Shown here: in pieces, positions 58,202-64,000 of the stretch
How the letters are laid out: every line of letters begins with the position of its first letter
Numbering within the stretch: the first letter of the stretch is position 1
NCBI GenBank assembly: GCA_029624735.1
Contig: JARSSM010000020.1
Span: 1 to 64,000 of the forward strand
Direction of reading: 5' to 3'
Origin: Defluviicoccus sp.
GTDB taxonomy: Bacteria > Pseudomonadota > Alphaproteobacteria > Rhodospirillales > Defluviicoccaceae
Length of the DNA stretch: 64,000 nt
Translations under genes and position numbers: made by a program
The notes under the pieces: model-generated
Database searches by the model: none
What the model was told of the DNA's origin: nothing
Seen by the model: only the letters and a program-made list of their open reading frames with translations

Positions 58202-61200
58202 ATGCTCGAAGCGGCGTTTGCAACCGGCGTGCGTGCACTGCCCGGTGCCGGCGACGACACGCTTGCGCGCGTCGGCAGGGAACGCTGGCGGACGGCACTG
58301 GCGGAGCGGGCAGCGCCAACCCTGCCGCGCCTGGACGCGCTGACGGTGGATCCGCACGCCCAGGCGTTGATGGACGCCATCTTCGGCAACAGCCCGTTTC
58401 TGACCTGGATTGCCGAGCGCGATCCTGATTTTGCCCTCGATCTGATGTACCACGGCCCGGACGTGATGGCCGATCGCGGCGTGGCGGAAATCGCGTGCCT
58501 GCAGGAAAGTGCCGCCGCCGGCACCGATCCGTGCGCGGCGCTGCGGCTGTGCAAGCGGCGCCTGGCGCTGACGGCGGCCGTGGCCGACATCACCGGCCAC
58601 TGGGATCTGGAGCGAATCACCCGCTGCCTCGCCACGTTTGCGGAGGGCGCGCTGCGCACGGCCTGCAGCTTCGTGCTCGCCGAAGCGGCCAAGCGCGGCA
58701 TCCTCCGGCTGCCGAACGCCGCGGCGCCAGAGGACGCGAGCGGCTTCATTATCATCGGCATGGGCAAGCTTGGCGCGTTCGAGCTCAATTACTCGAGCGA
58801 CATCGACATCATCGTCTTCTACGACCCGCAGCGGATGCAAACTGACGAGCCGCAGGCGCTGGCGCAGCACATGAACCGCTTGACGCGGCGCCTGGTGCGC
58901 CTGATGGCGGATCGCACCGCCGACGGCTACGTCTTTCGCACCGACCTGCGGCTCCGGCCCGATCCCGGCTCGACGCCACCCGCGATCGCGGTCATGGGCG
59001 CGGAAGCCTATTACGAGACGATGGGCCAGAACTGGGAGCGGGCGGCGATGATCAAGGCGCGGCCCGTGGCCGGCGATCGTGTCGCCGGCGCCCAGTTCCT
59101 TGACCACCTTATCCCCTTCATCTGGCGCAAGAACCTCGATTACGCGGCGATCCAGGACATCCACTCGATCAAGCGGCAGATCAACGCGCACCGCGGCGGC
59201 GGCCGCATCGCGCTCGCCGGCCACAACATCAAGCTCGGCCGCGGCGGCATTCGTGAGATCGAGTTCTTCGTCCAGACCCAGCAACTCATCTTCGGCGGCC
59301 GCCTGCCGCAGCTCCGCGTGCGCGGTACGCTCGAAGCCCTTTACGCGCTTGCCAAAGCCGGCAAAATCGCGGCCACGACCGCGGACGAGCTCGCCGAGGC
59401 GTACCGGTTCCTGCGCCGGCTCGAACACCGGCTGCAGATGATCGCCGACGAACAGACGCACACCGTTCCCGAGGAGCCGAAGCGGCTCGCGCGGGTGGCG
59501 ACCTTCCTCGGCTACGCCGACACCGCGGCCTTCGAACGCGACCTGTTGGCGGTGCTGCAGCGGGTCGAAGCCCACTATGCCGACCTGTTCGAGGATGCTC
59601 CGGCCTTGAGCCTTGGCGGCGTCAAGGGCGGTAACCTCGTTTTCACCGGCAGCGAGCCCGACCCCGATACGCTGCGCTCGCTGGCCGAACTCGGCTTTAC
59701 CAACCCGAAGGCCGTCGACGGCAGCGTGCGCGGCTGGCACCACGGCCGCTTTCGGGCGATGCGCAGCACCCGCGCGCGCGAGCTGCTGACCGAACTCATG
59801 CCATTGTTGCTGCGGGAGATCGCCGCGCAACCGGAGCCGGATGCGGCCTTTCTTGCCTTCGATCGCTTCCTGCAAGCGCTGCCGGCTGGCGTCCAGTTGT
59901 TCTCAATGTTCTACGCCAACCCGGACCTCTTGCGCCTCGTCGTTCATATCCTCGGCATGGCGCCGCGCTTGGGCGCACTCCTGGCGCGGCGCTCCTCGTT
60001 GCTGGACAGCGTGGTGAGCCGCGACTTCTTCAGCCCGCCGCCGCCGCTCGATGCCCTTGAAGCCGAACTGGGCACGGTTCTCTCGCGCTGCCGTTACACC
60101 GAGGAGATGCTGGACCGCGGCCGTGCGTGGGCGAACGAGCGCAAGTTCCAGGTCGGCGTGCAGAGCCTGCAGGGCCTCCTCGATACGGGCGCTGCCGGCA
60201 TCGCCTGGACCAATATCGCCGAAGCGGCGCTGCGCTGCTTCCTGCCGGCGGTTGAGGCGGAGTTTGCGGCCCAGCACGGCCGCATCCCCGGCTGCGGAAT
60301 GGCGATCATCGGCATGGGCAAGCTCGGCGGCCGGGAGATGACGGCGGCTTCCGATCTCGATCTCATCTTCGTCTATGCGACGCCGGCCGATGGTGCGCAC
60401 TCCGACGGAGCGAAACCCCTGGCCGCGCCACAGTATTTCGCGCGGCTGAGCCAGCGGCTGATCATCGCCCTCACCTCGCCAACCGCAGAGGGCCAACTCT
60501 ACGAGACCGACATGCGCTTGCGCCCCTCGGGCAAGGCGGGGCCGATCGCCGTCAGCATGCAGTCGTTCACCCACTACCAGCGCGAGGAGGCCTGGACCTG
60601 GGAGCAGATGGCCATTACCCGGGCGCGCTCGATCGTTGGCCCGGCACCGCTGATGGCTGCGATCGCGGCGGTCCTGCGCGAGCGCTTGACGCAGCAGCGG
60701 GACCCGCAAACGTTGGTCCGCGACATTGCCGAGATGCGGGCCAAAATGGCGCACGAGCATCCGGCCGATTCGCTCTGGGAGGTCAAGCACGTCCGCGGCG
60801 GGCTGATCGACATCGAATTCATTGCCCAGTACCTGCAGCTCCTGCACGCGCATCAGCACCCTGAGGTCCTCTCGGTGACGACGGCGGACGCGCTTGACCG
60901 GCTCGAACGCGCCGGGCTGATGGAGCAGGCGACATACGCCGAGCTGCGCCAGGCGCTGGCGCTGTGGCAGGCGGTCCAGGCGCGGCTGCGGCTGACCCTG
61001 GCCGGACCGGTGCGGTCCGCAGCCGGCGCCGGCGTGGAGGCGCCACAAGCCCTCGAACGAGCGGTCAGGGGCCTGATGGGCCTCGACTTCGAGGCCTTGG
61101 TTGACCGCATGACGGAAACTGCGGCGCGGGTGCGAGCGATTTTCGCGCAAGTGATCGAGGAACCGGCGGCATCTTCGGAAACGGAGCCACTGATCCCGGC

Positions 61201-61222
61201 CGACGGCCGGCGCGTATCGTAG
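58202..61222 (+). CDS. glnE: Bifunctional glutamine-synthetase adenylyltransferase/adenylyl-removase
   Basis: 1006 residues, ATG at 58202 with AAGGA upstream. It adenylylates and deadenylylates glutamine synthetase in response to PII and glutamine. Two nucleotidyltransferase halves: the N-terminal adenylyl-removase site GMGKLGAFELNYSSDIDIIVFYD (about residue 186) and the C-terminal adenylylation site GMGKLGGREMTAASDLDLIFVYA (about residue 703), each with the paired aspartates, plus TDLRLRPDPG and TDMRLRPSGKAG. Divergent from the YhdP-like gene and followed by bcp. Confidence 0.97.
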   Translation: MLEAAFATGVRALPGAGDDTLARVGRERWRTALAERAAPTLPRLDALTVDPHAQALMDAIFGNSPFLTWIAERDPDFALDLMYHGPDVMADRGVAEIACLQESAAAGTDPCAALRLCKRRLALTAAVADITGHWDLERITRCLATFAEGALRTACSFVLAEAAKRGILRLPNAAAPEDASGFIIIGMGKLGAFELNYSSDIDIIVFYDPQRMQTDEPQALAQHMNRLTRRLVRLMADRTADGYVFRTDLRLRPDPGSTPPAIAVMGAEAYYETMGQNWERAAMIKARPVAGDRVAGAQFLDHLIPFIWRKNLDYAAIQDIHSIKRQINAHRGGGRIALAGHNIKLGRGGIREIEFFVQTQQLIFGGRLPQLRVRGTLEALYALAKAGKIAATTADELAEAYRFLRRLEHRLQMIADEQTHTVPEEPKRLARVATFLGYADTAAFERDLLAVLQRVEAHYADLFEDAPALSLGGVKGGNLVFTGSEPDPDTLRSLAELGFTNPKAVDGSVRGWHHGRFRAMRSTRARELLTELMPLLLREIAAQPEPDAAFLAFDRFLQALPAGVQLFSMFYANPDLLRLVVHILGMAPRLGALLARRSSLLDSVVSRDFFSPPPPLDALEAELGTVLSRCRYTEEMLDRGRAWANERKFQVGVQSLQGLLDTGAAGIAWTNIAEAALRCFLPAVEAEFAAQHGRIPGCGMAIIGMGKLGGREMTAASDLDLIFVYATPADGAHSDGAKPLAAPQYFARLSQRLIIALTSPTAEGQLYETDMRLRPSGKAGPIAVSMQSFTHYQREEAWTWEQMAITRARSIVGPAPLMAAIAAVLRERLTQQRDPQTLVRDIAEMRAKMAHEHPADSLWEVKHVRGGLIDIEFIAQYLQLLHAHQHPEVLSVTTADALDRLERAGLMEQATYAELRQALALWQAVQARLRLTLAGPVRSAAGAGVEAPQALERAVRGLMGLDFEALVDRMTETAARVRAIFAQVIEEPAASSETEPLIPADGRRVS

Positions 61223-61271
61223 CGAGACCGCTTGCGAATAGACTCGGATGAGAGGGGAAGGAGACATCAGC

Positions 61272-61745
61272 ATGGCACTTGCGGTCGGTGATACCGTAAC
61301 CGCCTTTTCGCTGCCCACCGATGGCGGCGGAACGTTCAGCGCTGCCGACCTCAAGGGGCAGATTACGGTTCTGTACTTTTACCCGCGGGATGACACGCCC
61401 GGCTGCACCAGGGAAGCGCAGGCCTTTCGCGATGCAAGCGACAGCTTCGCCGCTGCCGGCGCCCGGGTGGTTGGCATTTCGACCGACAGTGTCGCCCGCC
61501 ACGACAAGTTCAAGGCCAAGCACGACCTGAACTTCGCGCTCATCTCCGATCCCGAAGCATTGCTCGCCCACCTTTTCGGTGTCTGGGTCGAGAAGTCGAT
61601 GTACGGCCGCAAATCGATGGGGGTCGAGCGCTCGACCTTCCTTATCGATGCCGAGGGTGTCGTGCGGCGCATCTGGCGCAAGGTGAAGGTCGATGGCCAC
61701 GCAAGAGCCGTGCTGGAGGCGGCTCGGGCGCTGCGTTCGGCCTGA
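61272..61745 (+). CDS. bcp: Thioredoxin-dependent peroxiredoxin (BCP type), one-cysteine variant
   Basis: 157 residues from the ATG at 61272 with a GAAGGAG site upstream. Peroxiredoxin fold: VTAFSLPTDGGGTFSAADLKGQITVLYFYPRDDTPGCTREAQAF. The peroxidatic cysteine is C45, in DTPGC. The position five residues later, which carries the resolving cysteine C50 in E. coli BCP, is Gln here, and no other cysteine is visible, so it is a one-cysteine variant. It reduces peroxides. 49 bases after glnE, possibly co-transcribed. Confidence 0.95.
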   Translation: MALAVGDTVTAFSLPTDGGGTFSAADLKGQITVLYFYPRDDTPGCTREAQAFRDASDSFAAAGARVVGISTDSVARHDKFKAKHDLNFALISDPEALLAHLFGVWVEKSMYGRKSMGVERSTFLIDAEGVVRRIWRKVKVDGHARAVLEAARALRSA

Positions 61746-61857
61746 GGACGCTGCTGGCGGCCGGCACGTTTCACCGGCAGGTGAAGTTGTGTTTTGGCAA
61801 CGGTTTTGCTAGGGAGGCATGCCCGCGTAGCAAACGCCAGCCCACCAGGGAGATGAT

Positions 61858-62319
61858 ATGACAACGCACGAATATGATCGCGACGCCGTGCTCGGCGTGA
61901 TGAACAGCATCCTCGAAGCGGAACTGGCGGGCGTTGTCCGCTACACGCATTATTCGTTCATGGTGTTTGGCTTCAGTCGCATCCCGATCGTCTCCTGGTT
62001 GCGCGGCCAAGCGACCGAGTCCCTCGTGCACGCGCAGGCGGTGGGCGAGCACATCACGACCTTGGGCGGCCATCCATCGCTTGGTATTGGCAAGCTCTTG
62101 GAGAGCGAGCAGCATGATATCGCTGGCATCCTCCGCGAGCTGCTGGACCATGAGCGAATGGCGCTCGGCCTCTACCGCAAGCTCCTGGCGCTGGTCGAGG
62201 GACGCGACGTCGTAATCGAGGAGTATGCGCGGCAGATGATCGCGGCGGAGTCGCACGACATCAGCGAGGTCGACAAGATGCTGCGCGCGCCCGGCGCCCT
62301 GCAACCGTTCGCTGGCTAG
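61858..62319 (+). CDS. bfr: Bacterioferritin-like diiron protein
   Basis: 153 residues of four-helix-bundle ferritin type: NSILEAELAGVVRYTHYSFMV, ESLVHAQAVGEHITTLGG, DHERMALGLYRKLLAL and AAESHDISEVDKMLRA carry the Glu/His ligands of the diiron centre in the usual order. Iron storage or peroxide detoxification is likely. The heme-ligand Met of classical Bfr is not obvious, so it may belong to the DUF-type bacterioferritin-like group. The ATG at 61858 follows GGGAGATGAT. Single gene. Confidence 0.86.
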   Translation: MTTHEYDRDAVLGVMNSILEAELAGVVRYTHYSFMVFGFSRIPIVSWLRGQATESLVHAQAVGEHITTLGGHPSLGIGKLLESEQHDIAGILRELLDHERMALGLYRKLLALVEGRDVVIEEYARQMIAAESHDISEVDKMLRAPGALQPFAG

Positions 62320-62373
62320 GGCGGCAGGATCATCGTGACGGCCGAACCGCAGCGGCGATCGCGGTAGAGTTAC

Positions 62374-62877
62374 GTGGAGGACGCTGTTTCCGAACAGGCG
62401 GCGCCGGCAGCCGGCCGGCTCGCTTCCTTGCGGACCTTAGCCGGTCGGTTGCGCGCGTCGCCCAAACTGCGCTGGGCGGCGATCGGGGCGGTGGTGCTTG
62501 CCCTCTTCGCCGCGGGTCTCGGCGTGTTCCTCACCGGGGAGGACCGCAGCGCGGTGACGATCGAGCTCGGCGGGCCAAACGTATATTACCCGCTGCCGGA
62601 GTTCATGGCCGATCTCAAACCGCAAGGCGGGCGCACACGCCATGTTCGGCTTGCGATTGTCCTTCAGGTGCCGCAGGCGCGCGTCGCCGCCATCGAGGCG
62701 AAGCAGGTCGAGATCCTGGCCGCCATCCAGGCCCATCTGCGCGACCAGGAGCACAAGAGCCTCATCGGCACTGCCGGCGCCGAGCGGCTGCGGATCGAGC
62801 TGCGCGATACGATCAACCACGAGTTGGGCGGAACCGACGTGCGCGTGGTCCTGTTCACTCATTTCCTGCTCGACTGA
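62374..62877 (+). CDS. FliL-like flagellar basal-body-associated protein
   Basis: 167 residues from the GTG at 62374. Basic cytoplasmic N-terminus, one membrane helix (WAAIGAVVLALFAAGLGVFL) and a periplasmic domain with YPLPEFMADLKPQGGRTRHVRLAIVLQV and the C-terminal VRVVLFTHFLLD, the hallmark ends of FliL. FliL surrounds the stator and strengthens torque in flagellar motors. No other flagellar gene is in view, so this may be an orphan or paralogous copy. Convergent with znuA. Confidence 0.85.
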   Translation: MEDAVSEQAAPAAGRLASLRTLAGRLRASPKLRWAAIGAVVLALFAAGLGVFLTGEDRSAVTIELGGPNVYYPLPEFMADLKPQGGRTRHVRLAIVLQVPQARVAAIEAKQVEILAAIQAHLRDQEHKSLIGTAGAERLRIELRDTINHELGGTDVRVVLFTHFLLD

Positions 62878-62883
62878 CGGTTT

Positions 62884-63891
62884 TCAACCCAGACAGGCAA
62901 CCAGCGACCGCGCGAGGCCATCGAGCAGCGTGAAGTAGGCGTCCGGTCCGGGACTGAGGTCGGCCCCCAGCGGATCGAGGAGGCCGGTGTGCGCACCCGT
63001 GCCCTCGACGACCGTCGCCATGATTGCGGGCGGAAACTGTGGTTCGGCAAAGACGCAAGCGGTACCGGTTGCCGTGATCTTGGCGCGGATTTCGGCGATC
63101 CGCTTGGCGCTCACCGGCCGATCGGGATCAAGGGTGATCGCACCGGCGGGGCTCAACCCGTAGCGCGTCTCAAGGTACTGGTACGCGTCATGATAAACGA
63201 TGTACGGCCGGCCTTTAAGCGGTGCCAGTTGGCTCGCGAGCGCGCTGTCGAGCGCCCCGAGCCGGGCCTTGAGAGTGGCGGCGTTACGGTGGAAGGTTGC
63301 GGCATCGGCCGGCCGGGCTTGCGCGAGCGCGACTGCGATCGCGTCGACCATGGCCTGCGCATTCGCTGGATCGAGCCACAAGTGCGGGTCGCGGCTTTCG
63401 TCCGCCCCGTCGTGGTCATGGTCTTGGTCGTGGTCATGATCATGATCGTGGTCCCCTTTGCCGGCGGCGTGGTGCGCATCGTCGTGCGCATCGCCGTGCG
63501 CGTGGCGCTCCCAGGCGCCGCTTTCGCGGATCGGCAGCAAGCGCACGCCGGCGGCGTCGCTCAGCGCGACCCGCACGGATGAGCGCGGCAGCGCCGCAAT
63601 CGGCTTGGCAAGAAAGCCTTCGAGTGCGGGGCCGATCCAGAACACCGCATCTGCCTGTGCCAGTGCGTGCGCGTCCGAAGGCTTAAGCGTATAGGTGTGC
63701 GGCGACTGCCCGCCTTCGAGCAGCAGCTTCGGGGTGCCCACGCCAGCCATCACGCCCGCGACCAGGGCATGGAGTGGCTTGATGCTGACGACGACGCTGC
63801 CTGCCTCGGCAGCTTGGCTCCAGGCCGGCACGAACACGGTGGCGCAAGCGAGCAGGACCACGCCGGCGCGAATGACGGTTTTGCGGATCAT
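62884..63891 (-). CDS. znuA: Zinc ABC-transporter substrate-binding protein ZnuA
   Basis: 335 residues with a signal peptide (VIRAGVVLLACATVFVPAWSQA). Cluster A-I metal-binding protein: VVVSIKPLHALVAGVMAGVG, EGGQSPHTYTLKPSDAHALAQADAVFWIG (first His ligand), a histidine/aspartate-rich loop (about residues 130-165, HDHDHDHDQDHDHD), DPHLWLDPANAQAMVDAI (His ligand), YIVYHDAYQYLETRYGL (His ligand) and FAEPQFPP. It delivers Zn(II) to the ZnuBC permease in the periplasm. A perfect Zur-type palindrome lies 30 bases upstream. Confidence 0.96.
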   Translation of the reverse strand: MIRKTVIRAGVVLLACATVFVPAWSQAAEAGSVVVSIKPLHALVAGVMAGVGTPKLLLEGGQSPHTYTLKPSDAHALAQADAVFWIGPALEGFLAKPIAALPRSSVRVALSDAAGVRLLPIRESGAWERHAHGDAHDDAHHAAGKGDHDHDHDHDQDHDHDGADESRDPHLWLDPANAQAMVDAIAVALAQARPADAATFHRNAATLKARLGALDSALASQLAPLKGRPYIVYHDAYQYLETRYGLSPAGAITLDPDRPVSAKRIAEIRAKITATGTACVFAEPQFPPAIMATVVEGTGAHTGLLDPLGADLSPGPDAYFTLLDGLARSLVACLG

Positions 63892-63920
63892 CGATGTCCC
63901 CTAAGATCTCTTGTGCCTAT

Positions 63921-63937
63921 ATGTTATACTATAACAT
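63921..63937. promoter_or_regulatory. Zur box, perfect 17-base palindrome
   Basis: ATGTTATACTATAACAT (8-1-8 perfect palindrome) between znuA and the divergent gene. It fits the alphaproteobacterial Zur operator pattern (ATGTTATA...TATAACAT), so zinc-dependent repression of both genes is likely. Distance to the znuA start is 30 bases and to the TTG of the divergent frame 25 bases. Confidence 0.85.
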
Positions 63938-63961
63938 GGCTGCTGCCGCGAGGATATCGTC

Positions 63962-64000
63962 TTGAGCGATCCGCCATTGTTTCTCGCTGCTGACCACGAC
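63962..64000 (+). CDS. Start of a divergent gene cut by the window (zur or znuC candidate)
   Basis: Thirteen codons remain in frame from a TTG at 63962 to the window end (MSDPPLFLAADHD if TTG is the start), with GAGGA about seven bases upstream. In alphaproteobacteria znuA is often divergent from znuC, znuB and zur behind a shared Zur box. The His/Asp-rich N-terminus would fit a Fur-family Zur, but the fragment is too short to decide. Confidence 0.4.
   Translation, partial: MSDPPLFLAADHD

Noticed and set aside
57995..61354. Two long minus-strand frames (626 and 483 codons) over glnE
   Set aside because: glnE has both nucleotidyltransferase motifs in the plus strand; the reverse frames show none.

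Overview
The window is high-GC, densely packed bacterial DNA. Several signs point to an alphaproteobacterium, probably Rhodospirillales-like (inference). They are a CcrM-type GANTC methylase beside rnhB, an argH/tlpA divergent pair, a near-complete ethylmalonyl-CoA (EMC) pathway block with electron-transfer flavoprotein, ornithine-lipid synthases, and an alphaproteobacterial-style Zur box. No rRNA genes, CRISPR arrays, transposases or phage genes were seen.

Layout. 1-4.2 kb is the end of an integrative conjugative element: trbF (cut by the window edge), trbG, trbI, a DUF2274 gene and a convergent lysR-type regulator. It abuts the 3' end of a tRNA-Gly(GCC) gene, the likely integration site. 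4.4-16.6 kb is chromosomal: a charge-segregated repeat protein with a peptidoglycan-binding tail, a GlsB-type membrane protein, argH, a TlpA-type thioredoxin, an EEP-family nuclease, lipoproteins, an X-Pro aminopeptidase, a large MscS-type channel and an LprI-like protein. 16.6-26.3 kb is a metabolic block: ecm, a crotonyl-CoA carboxylase/reductase carrying an extra C-terminal CBS-domain pair, mcd, a HIG1-type membrane protein, a cobalamin adenosyltransferase, etfB, etfA and 3-hydroxybutyryl-CoA dehydrogenase. These belong together: Ccr makes ethylmalonyl-CoA, Ecm rearranges it using B12 activated by the adenosyltransferase, and Mcd oxidises methylsuccinyl-CoA and passes electrons to ETF.

26.3-41.6 kb holds olsB/olsA-type acyltransferases, ccrM, rnhB, a DUF985 cupin, a cold-shock protein, a DmeF-like metal exporter, a DUF2868/DUF3482 membrane-GTPase pair, a quinone oxidoreductase, an AI-2E-type permease, a BT1-like MFS transporter and a B12-binding radical SAM enzyme translationally coupled to it. 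42-48.9 kb holds dprA, a zinc metallopeptidase, ackA with a MaoC-Pta fusion, a STAS/SpoIIAA-like protein and msrA. 48.9-64 kb holds a GH13 amylase with a starch-binding module, a small A+T-rich island with a lipoprotein and a decayed hicBA locus, anmK/tyrS, a YhdP-like protein, glnE, bcp, a bacterioferritin-like gene, an orphan fliL-like gene, and znuA with a perfect Zur box and the start of a divergent gene.

The signals most worth following are: a 119-bp double-hairpin repeat present twice (9.73 kb and 32.16 kb) between convergent genes, with pairing-restoring differences in one stem; the Ccr-CBS fusion; a GANTC-containing palindrome just upstream of ccrM; the charge-segregated repeat protein at 4.5 kb; and a HicA toxin that has lost its catalytic core by an in-frame deletion next to an intact hicB.
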